DNA of 64,000 bases. Origin: DAOPZJ01 sp964587625. Its GTDB lineage: Bacteria > Bacillota > Clostridia > Oscillospirales > JAKOTC01. The DNA is taken from contig CAZPLU010000005.1 of the NCBI GenBank assembly GCA_964587625.1, positions 1 to 64,000 on the forward strand. The letters run 5' to 3'. Under the pieces are notes generated by a model that was given only the letters and a program-made list of their open reading frames with translations, was not told where the DNA came from and made no database searches. The position numbers and the translations under genes were made by a program. This document shows, piece after piece, positions 17,482 through 26,253 of the stretch (position 1 is the stretch's first letter; each line of letters starts with the position of its first letter).

Positions 17482-18954
17482 ATGAAAAAAATTGTTTCCA
17501 TTTTGATTATCGCATTATTGACCGGTTGCGCGCCGTTTTCTCCCGGTGGGGGCTCTTCGATCCCGCCCGTTTCGTCTTCCCCGGCCATCAAACCGGCATC
17601 GGCTGCCTCGGCCGAGCATTCGTTTGCCCAATCAAGCGAAGCATTGTCGGGTGAGCCGCAATCGGCCGAGGGCTCCGCGGTCAAATCCTCAAAAACAACC
17701 GCGTCTTCCGGCGTTTCCGAACGGAGCGAATCCGCGAAACCGAGCGAGACCGAGTCGAGCAAACCCTTGGTCTCCCCCCGACCGGAGTCGTCCGCATCAA
17801 GCGGTTCCGAGACGTCAAGCGCACAATCGTCTCCGCCCCATTCCGAATCGTCAGATGAGATGCGCGGCATTTGGATCTCGTTTTATGAGCTCACCGACAT
17901 CATCGATTACGGCGAATATAAAACCCGCATCGACACGATGTTTGACACGGCGAAAGCGACCGGATTCAACGCGGTCTTTTTCCATGTGCATGCCTTTGCC
18001 GACGCCATGTATCCCTCCGAGATCTTCCCCTTCACCCACCGCATCGGGTATAAAACCCCGGGCGGCGACCCGATTCAGGGCGTAGACCCCGGTTATGACC
18101 CGCTCGCCTATGCGGTGAGCGCGGCGCACAAGCGCGGTCTCCAACTGCACGCGTGGTGGAATCCCTATCGCATCTGGACGCTGTCGGACGATATCAGCGC
18201 TTTGTCCGAAAACAATCCCGCGTATATTTTTCGGAACAGCGATGATCCGGCTCTTAAAAATTATGTGCTCTCAACCGGAAAGGGACTCTATTATAATCCC
18301 GCCGAGCAGGGGGTTCGGGATCTGATTTCGGCCGGTATCGCTGAGATGCTCAGCAACTATGCGGTCGACGGCGTCCATTTCGACGATTATTTTTACCCCA
18401 CGACCGATGCGACATTTGATGCGGTTTCCTATGCGATTTATAAAAACGGCGGGGGTCTGTTGTCAATGGCCGACTGGCGCAGGGAAAACGTCGATAAGCT
18501 GTTGTTGCAGGTTCATGCTTTATGCGCTTCGAAGGGCGTCCCGTTCGGCGTCAGTCCCGCGGGAAACATCAGCCGCGTCGTCGATACGATGTATGCCAAC
18601 GTCGCGCTCTGGGGCAGTTCATTCGGGTATGTCGACTACCTCTGTCCCCAGATTTATTGGGGCTTCAAGCACGATACCATGCCGTTTTCAGGCGCGCTTA
18701 ACGACTGGCTCGGTTTGGTCACCCACCCCTCGGTGAAACTCTATATCGGGCTGCCCGCCTATAAGCTCGGGGAGACCGATTCCGGAGCCGGTTCCGGAAA
18801 AAACGAATTCAAGAATGACAAAGAGATTATCAAACGAATGGTGCTGACCGCGCGCGCAGTTGATTGTGACGGATTTATCGTCTACAGTTATACCGCAATG
18901 GCCGGCAGCGCCAACGCAAAAGAGGCAAACGTGCTGAAAGAATTATTGGTGTAA
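17482..18954 (+). CDS. GHL10 (YngK-type, DUF187) glycoside hydrolase-like lipoprotein
   Basis: The 490-residue protein has a lipoprotein signal (MKKIVSILIIALLTGC, Cys16), a 110-residue linker very rich in Ser, Pro and Glu, and from about residue 127 a TIM-barrel domain of the glycosyl hydrolase-like 10 family. Recognisable blocks are MRGIWISFYELTDII, AVFFHVHAFADAMYPSE, LHAWWNPYRIW, VDGVHFDDYFYP and DYLCPQIYWGF. Members of this family are thought to act on cell-wall or extracellular glycans, but catalysis is poorly characterised. GGAG at 7-base spacing supports the ATG at 17482. It directly precedes a membrane-anchored amidase whose N-terminal half has a related-looking barrel, suggesting joint work on peptidoglycan. 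Confidence 0.88.
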   Translation: MKKIVSILIIALLTGCAPFSPGGGSSIPPVSSSPAIKPASAASAEHSFAQSSEALSGEPQSAEGSAVKSSKTTASSGVSERSESAKPSETESSKPLVSPRPESSASSGSETSSAQSSPPHSESSDEMRGIWISFYELTDIIDYGEYKTRIDTMFDTAKATGFNAVFFHVHAFADAMYPSEIFPFTHRIGYKTPGGDPIQGVDPGYDPLAYAVSAAHKRGLQLHAWWNPYRIWTLSDDISALSENNPAYIFRNSDDPALKNYVLSTGKGLYYNPAEQGVRDLISAGIAEMLSNYAVDGVHFDDYFYPTTDATFDAVSYAIYKNGGGLLSMADWRRENVDKLLLQVHALCASKGVPFGVSPAGNISRVVDTMYANVALWGSSFGYVDYLCPQIYWGFKHDTMPFSGALNDWLGLVTHPSVKLYIGLPAYKLGETDSGAGSGKNEFKNDKEIIKRMVLTARAVDCDGFIVYSYTAMAGSANAKEANVLKELLV

Positions 18955-18998
18955 GCGCGGCAGCAAACGCACGCAGGTGCGTTGGGAGGTAAAAGGAC

Positions 18999-21900
18999 AT
19001 GCAAGATTACAGCGCCAGAAGACGCAGCAGAAACGGCGGCAAACCGTTGCCGGAACGAAAGGGTCAACCCCGATCCGTTGAAAAAGAAGAAAAAAAGTCA
19101 GCGGACCTTTTTTCCGTCTCCGACGGGTCGGTCAAGACCGCAGAAAAAAGCGCCCCCGAAAAACCCGTACCGGTTCTTCAGCCGTCCCCAAAAGAGTCAA
19201 AACCAAAAGGACCAAAGGAACCCAAAAGACCCGGCGGCCGACTCGGATTAAAGATCACGGCGCTGGCTTTGGCGGCGGTGATACTCGCGGGCAGTGTTTT
19301 GACCTATGTGAAATGGTATGACATTCTCGACCTCACGGACAGCTGGAAACAGGAAGAGGTGACGGTCTTGCCGCTCTCTCAAACCGATCCGGAATATCTG
19401 TACTCGCGTTATACATACCAACCGCTGCATTACGCCTCGGCCTCCGGCGCTTTTATCGACAAGACACTCGCGCTGGAAGCCCTGCCCGGTGTGGATTTTT
19501 ATACCGCGCCCGACATGTCCTTTGAAGACGTCAAAAAAGAAATTGACGCGTTGATCGCGTTTGCCTCCTCGATGAGAGCGAACGAATTGATTGTGCCGCT
19601 GCAGTGTTCGGAAGGCGCTTTCGTCGGCATCGGCGGTTTCGACGCGCTGTATAACGGGCAGCTGGCGGCCTATTTCGTCTCTGCGGTCAATGAGGCCGGA
19701 ATCAGGATTTCATTTTCATATTCACCGTTTTCATGGGTAAAAGGCGGCAGTCCGGTTCTGCTTGATCCGACCAAACCCGCCGACCGCTCCCTGATCCGTG
19801 CCGCTGCGGCGCAGATCGCCGCGTTAGGCGCCGGGAGCTATGTCCTGACCGGCTGCGCATATGCCGAGGGTCAGGGCAGTTATGCCGATTATGCCGCCTC
19901 GAATATCGCAAGCGGTTTCGAGGTCTATAAACGCAACGCCTTGTCCGACTGCCTGTTTGAAATCGCCGAAGCCCTGCGCGCCGGCGACAGCGCCTCCGTC
20001 GGCGTCCGCGTCAATCCGGCGTGGCAGCTCTCCTCCAACTGCGCCGAGGGCATTGACATCACCTGCGACTACGAGAGTTATACAGACGGTTATGCGGACA
20101 CCAAGGCCTGGCTCTCGAACGGCATATTCGATTATTTCCAGGTGGAGAACTACGGCTCGCTGACCGATAAAGAACAGCCGTTTGACGAGGTGTTTGAATG
20201 GTGGAACCAAGCGGCCGGAGCCGGAATCCCCCTCATGGTTGTCCACGCGGGTCAAAAGATCGCTTCAAGTGAGACCGGATGGTCTTTATATGACCAGATT
20301 CCCAAACAGATCCTCGAAGTGCAAAAACTCGACGCCTATGGCGGCAGCGTCATCAGCGGCATCTCAAAACTGGTGAAATACTCGGAAATCCCCGCCGTTA
20401 TCTCCAGTTCTTTCAGCGGCGAAATCGACGGCGACGACATCCTGAGACGACTCGCCATCACCTCTCCGAAAAAAAGAGACACCACCACTTACGAGTCCAA
20501 GTTTACGCTGTCGGGCAGCTCCGATCCCAACTTCAGCGTCATATTGAACGGCGAAGCGATCGAACGCACTTCAAAGGGTTATTTTTCGTTCAACTTTGAC
20601 CTCGAAGTCGGCATCAATCAATTTGTCCTTGAGCATAAGGGTACAAAAGTCACCTATACCGTCGAGCGCAAGATCCTCGTCGTCAAGACGGTCGATCCGA
20701 CCAAATCGATCACCATTTATGCCGGAACGCCGATTGTGTTCAGCGCCATTGCGCTCAAAGGCAGCACCGTCTACGCCGAGGTCGACGGTAAAAAAGTGCC
20801 GATGCACGAAGATGCGATTTTGCTGGAGGAATCCAGTGAGGCCTTCGGCGATTACATCAACTACACGGGTATTTACACCGTGCCCGAAAATTCCAAGTCC
20901 CGCACGATCAGCGGCATCAAGATCACGGGTACCTGGGATGGGTATACCACCACCAAAAACTGCGCCGACGTCAAGGTCAAAGAGATCGACAAAGATACCG
21001 TCAGAGTTGCGAAAGTCGTCTCCGAAACCGGCGCTGAGGTGTTCCGCTACGGCACCGTCGACGATAAATCCGTGCCGACCGCCTATCCGCTGCCCCAAGG
21101 CACGCGCGATTTCATCATCGGCGAAGTCACCCTGCCCTTCAGCGAAGACGGCGCGAGCCATGTCTATGTCTATTACCTGCTGCAGTCGGGCAAACGCGTT
21201 TACAAGAGCAAGGATGGCGTCGCCTCCGCCGATGTGATGATTGAGGCCGGTTCCACCGTGCCGTTCGCAACGATCAGCAACCCCGGGTTCGAGGTCACCG
21301 GCGATTATACCAAGCTGTATTTGGATATGAGCAGCAAGGTGCCGTTCTCGGTCGAACTGCTCCCCCAGAACTATGTCGACGCCACCAGCACCACGCCCAA
21401 CTTCACCATCGGCGACTTTACCGCCGACAAAGTCAAAATCACCTTCAATTACGTCACCGACGCCTCGGCTCTGACCACTCTTTCCGCCAGTCCCCTGTTC
21501 AGCGCGGTCAGCGGTTGGGAAAAAGACGGCAGCAACTACAGCGTCACGTTGACGATGGCTAAGTCGTTTTACGGCATGTACGGCGAATACGAGGGCGATA
21601 CGCTCGTGTTCTCGTTCAACAACCCGCCCGTGATCTCGGCCGCATCCAACAATTATGGGTATTCGTTGCAGGGTCTTACCATCCTCCTCGATCCCGGCCA
21701 CGGCGGCTCCTCTCCGGGCGCGGTCGGCGCAAACCCGAATTACCCCGAAAAACGCATCAACCTTGAATTGTCCGGCAAAATCGCGGACATTCTCGAGGGC
21801 TTGGGCGCCAGAGTCATTATGATGCGTACAAGCGACGTCTATATCTCCATCGAGAATCGCACCATCCAGTGCGGAAAACTGCGGCCCGACATCTACATCA

Positions 21901-22403
21901 GCGTTCACCACAACTGGGGCGCTTCTGTCAACGCAATCGGCACGGACGCCTTCTACTTCATGCCGTTCTCCAAGGATCTTGCCAATTCGATTTACAAACG
22001 CATGATCAGTTACTACGACAGCAATATGTATCCGGGCGCAAATTCAAACGCCTATAAGCGCGGCTGCAACTACTACCCGTTCTACGTCACCAGGCACTGG
22101 TATTGCCCCTCCACGCTGGTCGAATACGGATTTATGAGCAACTCGGCGGAATTGCAGAAGATGATCGATCCCAATACGCAGGACGGATTCGCCCGCGCCA
22201 CGGTCAGGGGTATCATCGATTATTTCGTCAACTACGGCATTGTGGCCCCGGGCGGAACCCAAATCCCCGATGAACCCTCGCAACCCTCGGCGCCGAGCGA
22301 ACCCGAGATCCCGTCCGAATCGAACCCGGAGGTCTCCTCCGATGTGAGCTCGGAAGCAGAGTCATCCGAAGTGATTTCGGAAAGTCCCGCGGCTTTTCAA
22401 TAG
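18999..22403 (+). CDS. Membrane-anchored N-acetylmuramoyl-L-alanine amidase with N-terminal barrel-like domain
   Basis: The 1134-residue protein has an 80-residue basic cytoplasmic head, one membrane helix at 84-104, and a large outside part. Residues about 135-480 look like a GHL10-related TIM barrel (MRANELIVPLQ, GIRISFSYSPFSWV, YFQVENYG), residues 490-880 contain several beta-rich modules, and residues 893-1090 are an Amidase_3 domain: LDPGHGGSSPGA with its zinc His, the ligand Glu in RINLELS, and SVHHNW with the second zinc His. The tail is Ser/Pro/Glu-rich. It would cut the bond between MurNAc and the stem peptide. GGGAGG and AAAAGGA precede the start, 44 bases after the GHL10 lipoprotein gene. 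A strong terminator follows at 22462. Confidence 0.88.
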   Translation: MQDYSARRRSRNGGKPLPERKGQPRSVEKEEKKSADLFSVSDGSVKTAEKSAPEKPVPVLQPSPKESKPKGPKEPKRPGGRLGLKITALALAAVILAGSVLTYVKWYDILDLTDSWKQEEVTVLPLSQTDPEYLYSRYTYQPLHYASASGAFIDKTLALEALPGVDFYTAPDMSFEDVKKEIDALIAFASSMRANELIVPLQCSEGAFVGIGGFDALYNGQLAAYFVSAVNEAGIRISFSYSPFSWVKGGSPVLLDPTKPADRSLIRAAAAQIAALGAGSYVLTGCAYAEGQGSYADYAASNIASGFEVYKRNALSDCLFEIAEALRAGDSASVGVRVNPAWQLSSNCAEGIDITCDYESYTDGYADTKAWLSNGIFDYFQVENYGSLTDKEQPFDEVFEWWNQAAGAGIPLMVVHAGQKIASSETGWSLYDQIPKQILEVQKLDAYGGSVISGISKLVKYSEIPAVISSSFSGEIDGDDILRRLAITSPKKRDTTTYESKFTLSGSSDPNFSVILNGEAIERTSKGYFSFNFDLEVGINQFVLEHKGTKVTYTVERKILVVKTVDPTKSITIYAGTPIVFSAIALKGSTVYAEVDGKKVPMHEDAILLEESSEAFGDYINYTGIYTVPENSKSRTISGIKITGTWDGYTTTKNCADVKVKEIDKDTVRVAKVVSETGAEVFRYGTVDDKSVPTAYPLPQGTRDFIIGEVTLPFSEDGASHVYVYYLLQSGKRVYKSKDGVASADVMIEAGSTVPFATISNPGFEVTGDYTKLYLDMSSKVPFSVELLPQNYVDATSTTPNFTIGDFTADKVKITFNYVTDASALTTLSASPLFSAVSGWEKDGSNYSVTLTMAKSFYGMYGEYEGDTLVFSFNNPPVISAASNNYGYSLQGLTILLDPGHGGSSPGAVGANPNYPEKRINLELSGKIADILEGLGARVIMMRTSDVYISIENRTIQCGKLRPDIYISVHHNWGASVNAIGTDAFYFMPFSKDLANSIYKRMISYYDSNMYPGANSNAYKRGCNYYPFYVTRHWYCPSTLVEYGFMSNSAELQKMIDPNTQDGFARATVRGIIDYFVNYGIVAPGGTQIPDEPSQPSAPSEPEIPSESNPEVSSDVSSEAESSEVISESPAAFQ

Positions 22404-22461
22404 GGGATTGCAACATAAGCCCCATATGAAAAACACCAATTGTTAAAAACGACTGCTCTAC

Positions 22462-22501
22462 AAAAAACTCGCCCATCTTTTCAGATGAACGAGTTTTTTT
22501 C
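22462..22501 (+). terminator. Terminator of amidase operon
   Basis: AAAAAACTCG pairs with CGAGTTTTTT, with an inner CATCT-TTTC-AGATG stem, giving a long hairpin ending in a T run. Confidence 0.85.
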
Positions 22502-22609
22502 TTGGGATTGTTTTGTTACAGTCGCTGGTATTGGATGTGTCCTTTTCTTTTCAGATCACATATGATAGATTGGTGAGGCCCACCAAATTTTTGGGGAGAG
22601 ACACTATAT

Positions 22610-22819
22610 ATGGCTTGTTGTAATGATAACCGTCGCCCGGTTTGCTGCGGGAACACACCGATTTTTAATAATCGGTTCTGTATCTGCTGCGGCGGAACAC
22701 CCATCTATGATGATTTCAGATGCGGGAGAGAGTCCGGCATGTGCGACAACAGACGCGATGTCTGTCGAAATGCAATTTCTCCGATCTTTAACGGCTGGCG
22801 TTGTCCGCTGCCACGGTAA
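22610..22819 (+). CDS. Cys-rich small protein with three internal repeats
   Basis: The 69-residue product has 11 cysteines (positions 3, 4, 12, 13, 24, 26, 27, 38, 45, 52 and 65) and no signal peptide. It is built from three similar units: VCCGNTPIFNNRFC, ICCGGTPIYDDFRC and VCRNAISPIFNGWRC, each with the pattern C-(C)-x-x-x-P-I-(F/Y)-x-x-x-x-C. A strong GGGGAGAG site precedes the ATG and a strong terminator follows, so I regard it as a real single-gene unit. The sequence CATATGATA at 22559-22567 looks like the -10 element of the mother-cell sigma factors E and K, but no convincing -35 is seen. A spore-coat-like or metal-binding role is possible; I recognise no family. Confidence 0.72.
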   Translation: MACCNDNRRPVCCGNTPIFNNRFCICCGGTPIYDDFRCGRESGMCDNRRDVCRNAISPIFNGWRCPLPR

Positions 22820-22860
22820 TACTGATTTTAATTTCACAAATAAATACCAGTATAATCGAA

Positions 22861-22888
22861 AACCCCCGGGGCAAAGCCCCGGGGGTTT
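22861..22888. terminator. Bidirectional terminator
   Basis: AACCCCCGGGGC-AAA-GCCCCGGGGGTTT is a near-perfect 11-bp GC hairpin with A/T on both sides. It closes the Cys-rich peptide gene on the plus strand and the MutS-like operon on the minus strand. Confidence 0.85.
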
Positions 22889-22905
22889 ATTTGTTCACTT
22901 TTTGT

Positions 22906-24576
22906 TCACTTATTGTTCACGTCGACGCGGTCAAGCTTCAATCCGAAGCGCTCGACAACGTCATAGGCGTGCGAAGTGCCTTCCGGCGCTTGTTCGATCA
23001 GGTGATAGGTCGGGACATTGTATTGGTTGCTCTCGTGGCGTTTGATTTGAACAACCAAGGATTTGAGCGGAGCCCCGGAGAGCAGCGAGTTGAGCCGGTA
23101 GATATCCTTGGCGAGTTTGTGCAAGTGGGTGACCCAGATGCCGCGTGCGCCGAGCAATTTGATGGTGCTCGTGATCTCGCGGGAAATGATCAGGGTCTCG
23201 GCGGTGCCGGTTCCGGTCAGCGGCTCGTTGAACAACACCATTGAATTGCTGGAAATGTGGTTCATCATGTTGCCGACACGGGCGATTTCCTGGTCAAATT
23301 TGCCCTTCTTTGTGGTGGAGACCTCTTCTTTGAGCGCAAAGACCGTGAAGATGTTGTCGACAAGACCCATTTTGGCCTTTTTTGCGCCGACCGGCATACC
23401 GAGTTGGAACATCAGCTGACCGACGCCGACCGAACGCAGGAAAGTCGTCTTTCCGCCCTGGTTGGCACCCGTGAGCAGTGCGAACTGCCCTTCGGGAACG
23501 AAGTCGATATCGTTGGGAATGACCGGACGGCTGCCTTTGAGCACCAACAGCAACAGCGGCAAATAGAGTTCCGAGGCGAAATACCTCTTGTCGTCACAGA
23601 TCTCGGGGAAGCAATACGCGCCGCCGAGCGCCTCGATCTTGCTGAGATAGTTGAAGACGCCGATATAGAATGTCAGGGATTGCTTGAGGTTTAAAATCCA
23701 TCTGGTGACCTGCTTGAGATAGTCGCGTACACGCAGACCGGCCTCGCCGACGCAAGAGCCGAGCGCCCCGCGCACAAAGTTGGACATCCTCACACCCTCA
23801 CTGGCGTGGGTCGCGCTCTGAGAGCTGGCGGTCTGCTTTGTCATATCGCCCATGTTAAAGCCGGAGCGGTTGGCAAGGTCATCTTTGAGTCGATAGGAAT
23901 CGGTCAGACCGCGCTTGAACGGCTCTTTGTTTTTCGGTTCGCGTTCACGCGGTTCGATGTAGGAATAATCGTTGACAGAGAGCAGTTTGACATGGGAAAT
24001 TTCGAAGCTCTCATTGAAGTTGAAACCGAGCGTAATGCTCTTGGGGTCGTCGAGATTCGGCAGACGTTCTTTCCAGGTCTCGATGATCTTTTTATAACCC
24101 TCGCTCTCGTAGGCCTCTTTGACATATCCGAAAAACTGCTTCAGGCCGTATCCGAGATCGTCCTCATCCTGATACTTGCCGAGGGTGGTGTAGAGTTTTT
24201 CTAAAATGCTGAAATAGGTCTCCGCAAACGCGTATTTGTTCATCGCAAAGAACGCCTCGAGATCGCTGGTGGAATCGTCCATGTTCGGGATGGAGAAGAA
24301 GTCCTGCCAGTCGTTGATCGATTTCAGCAGGTCTTTGAACAGATCCAGCAGATCGGGGTGGCGCTGTAAACTCTTGATGATGTTTTGGCGCTCACAAACC
24401 ACTTCTTTATCAAGCGCGAACAGGTTGCAAAGCTGCAGCGCGTTGATCTTGCTGTCCATGCCGTCGAACATGGCTTCAACCAAAAAGTCAAGGTCGAGGT
24501 TTTCGATAAACAGTTCGTCAAAGCTCGGTACGCGGTTAACAACAGGATCTTCCGTCATCCAAAGTAAATCAAACAT
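22906..24576 (-). CDS. MutS-like ATPase, second of a tandem pair
   Basis: The 556-residue protein has the MutS core (lever/clamp helices) and C-terminal ATPase but lacks the mismatch-recognition and connector domains of true MutS. The Walker A loop is LLTGANQGGKTTF near residue 369, the signature region follows, and the switch His is in THLHKLA. The Walker B stretch reads SMVLFNEPLTGTGT, with Asn where MutS has Asp (normally LLDExGRGT). It follows its paralogue by 15 bases with AAGGGGGC as ribosome site and ends at a strong terminator. A heterodimer with the upstream paralogue is likely. The role (DNA repair, recombination control or something else) is unknown. Confidence 0.85.
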   Translation of the reverse strand: MFDLLWMTEDPVVNRVPSFDELFIENLDLDFLVEAMFDGMDSKINALQLCNLFALDKEVVCERQNIIKSLQRHPDLLDLFKDLLKSINDWQDFFSIPNMDDSTSDLEAFFAMNKYAFAETYFSILEKLYTTLGKYQDEDDLGYGLKQFFGYVKEAYESEGYKKIIETWKERLPNLDDPKSITLGFNFNESFEISHVKLLSVNDYSYIEPREREPKNKEPFKRGLTDSYRLKDDLANRSGFNMGDMTKQTASSQSATHASEGVRMSNFVRGALGSCVGEAGLRVRDYLKQVTRWILNLKQSLTFYIGVFNYLSKIEALGGAYCFPEICDDKRYFASELYLPLLLLVLKGSRPVIPNDIDFVPEGQFALLTGANQGGKTTFLRSVGVGQLMFQLGMPVGAKKAKMGLVDNIFTVFALKEEVSTTKKGKFDQEIARVGNMMNHISSNSMVLFNEPLTGTGTAETLIISREITSTIKLLGARGIWVTHLHKLAKDIYRLNSLLSGAPLKSLVVQIKRHESNQYNVPTYHLIEQAPEGTSHAYDVVERFGLKLDRVDVNNK

Positions 24577-24591
24577 CTTGTTGTGCCCCCT

Positions 24592-26253
24592 TTAATTCAT
24601 ATCGGAGTCGCCGTCTTCATGCAGTTGCATGATGGTCGGCTTATCGATTTCGAGTTGAATCTCTCTCTCGTCGAATCGGTGCATGATCTGACGCAGAGTG
24701 ATGCCGTGGGATGCCGCGACTTCAAGCGCATAGCTCTTCTTTTGCGGGGCACCCGTTTTGATCTTGTAGGTACGGATGGCGATATCGCTTTCGGGATTGG
24801 GTTTGGTCAGGGTGATCAAGCTGCCGGTCTTTCCGGGATGCGCTTTTTCAATGGCCGGCAGAAAATCGTACAACTCGTAGAAGTGCGTCGCCACGATGCC
24901 CGAAACTTCGCTGTCAAGCAGTGTTTTGATCAAGTCGGCGCAGATCTGGGAGCCCTCCATCGGGCTTGTGGACGTCAGCGGCTCGTTCATGATGACGATC
25001 GAGTTCGTCGTGACATTCGGGAGCATCTCGGTGATCTGACGGACTTCTTCACCCATCCGCGAGTCCTCATAGTTGTCGGTCTCGCCGCCCGAGAAGATCG
25101 TGAATATCGATTGCACCGGTGAGATCTTGACCTCTTCGGCGGGCAGGTAGAAGCCCAGCTGGAACAGCCAGATCAACTGGCCGGTGGCGGTCATATAGGT
25201 GCTCTTGCCGGAGCTGTTTGCGCCGGTCAGCAAGTAGAACTTGCCTTCGACCGGGAAAGTGATTTCGTTTTTGATCGTTTCGTTGTCGGGGTCAAGCGCC
25301 AGCAGTATCGGGTACATCTCAGTGGCTTGGAGCAGGAACTTTTCGGAGTCGACAACCGTCGGCTGACACATCGAGAAACCCTGATCGCGCAGGCGGCGGA
25401 TCAGATTGAGCGCGCCGGCATAGAAAGAAAAGGCCTCGTCGACGTTCTGGAATTCTTGCAGACCCTGCGGTTTGTATTTGTTGCAGATGGCTCTGATTTC
25501 CTTGACCGATCCTTTATAGTGTTCGTGAATCATATTCAACGCTTCGTTCTGGAAAAGACCGAGGTTGGAGATGTTGGGCATCGCTTTCAGGTTTGAAACG
25601 CCCTTGATCTCTTCTTCTTTCCAATAGACGAAAATCGAGCTCTTGTCATACGGCTCGTGGGAGAACTCATCGACCGTCATCGATTGGAGAATCTGTCCGT
25701 TTTTCAGGTTCGCGCCGAGGGCGAAACCGCGGATATCGAGCCAGGAGGTGTCAACCTTTGAAAAATCATGGAGCATCTTGTCGATTTCGTCGTTGTCATA
25801 ATAGTCGTTGACCATCTTCTTGAGCACTTCGATGGCCTCGGATTTGGTCTTGACCTCGGGATCCGCGAACGCCTCGCGCAGTGCGTTCATCAGATTGGCG
25901 TACAACGACAGGCGGCGATATTTCAGGCCGATCTGGCAGATGACGTTGTCACGGTATTCCATCTTGCGGGTGAATTCCTTCAAATAGGCCAGCGAGGACG
26001 GAATCAGGAAGAAGGCCTTTTCCAACTTCGGATTGGCGATGAGGTCGTCGATCATGCCGTTGCGGAATGCGATGATCTCGGCGTCGTTCGTCGTCAGGTC
26101 GTACAGCTGTTCGATCGACAGCGTGAATCCGGTGCCGAGGAACATATTTTCGACCAATGCCTCCAATCTGAGGTTTTGAATGTTCTTATCCCGTCTGACA
26201 ACGTCAAATGCGATTTGTTCTTTATCCGCGGGATAGAGCAAGGGGTTTTTCAT
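24592..26253 (-). CDS. MutS-like ATPase, first of a tandem pair
   Basis: This 553-residue protein is a paralogue of the one at 22906-24576, with the same layout: helical core and C-terminal MutS ATPase, no N-terminal mismatch-binding domains. Walker A is LLTGANSSGKSTYM near residue 340, Walker B is SIVIMNEPLTSTSPMEG, again with Asn for the usual Asp, and the switch motif is ATHFYELYDF. The two proteins are clearly diverged rather than a recent duplication. Its ATG overlaps the stop of the M23 lipoprotein gene (ATGA), so it is translated in one operon with mscL and the peptidase. Function is not known. Confidence 0.85.
   Translation of the reverse strand: MKNPLLYPADKEQIAFDVVRRDKNIQNLRLEALVENMFLGTGFTLSIEQLYDLTTNDAEIIAFRNGMIDDLIANPKLEKAFFLIPSSLAYLKEFTRKMEYRDNVICQIGLKYRRLSLYANLMNALREAFADPEVKTKSEAIEVLKKMVNDYYDNDEIDKMLHDFSKVDTSWLDIRGFALGANLKNGQILQSMTVDEFSHEPYDKSSIFVYWKEEEIKGVSNLKAMPNISNLGLFQNEALNMIHEHYKGSVKEIRAICNKYKPQGLQEFQNVDEAFSFYAGALNLIRRLRDQGFSMCQPTVVDSEKFLLQATEMYPILLALDPDNETIKNEITFPVEGKFYLLTGANSSGKSTYMTATGQLIWLFQLGFYLPAEEVKISPVQSIFTIFSGGETDNYEDSRMGEEVRQITEMLPNVTTNSIVIMNEPLTSTSPMEGSQICADLIKTLLDSEVSGIVATHFYELYDFLPAIEKAHPGKTGSLITLTKPNPESDIAIRTYKIKTGAPQKKSYALEVAASHGITLRQIMHRFDEREIQLEIDKPTIMQLHEDGDSDMN

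Noticed and set aside
19824..21911. Long open frames on the minus strand opposite the amidase gene
   Set aside because: They are shadows of the GC-rich third codon positions of the real gene; no ribosome site and no recognisable domains.
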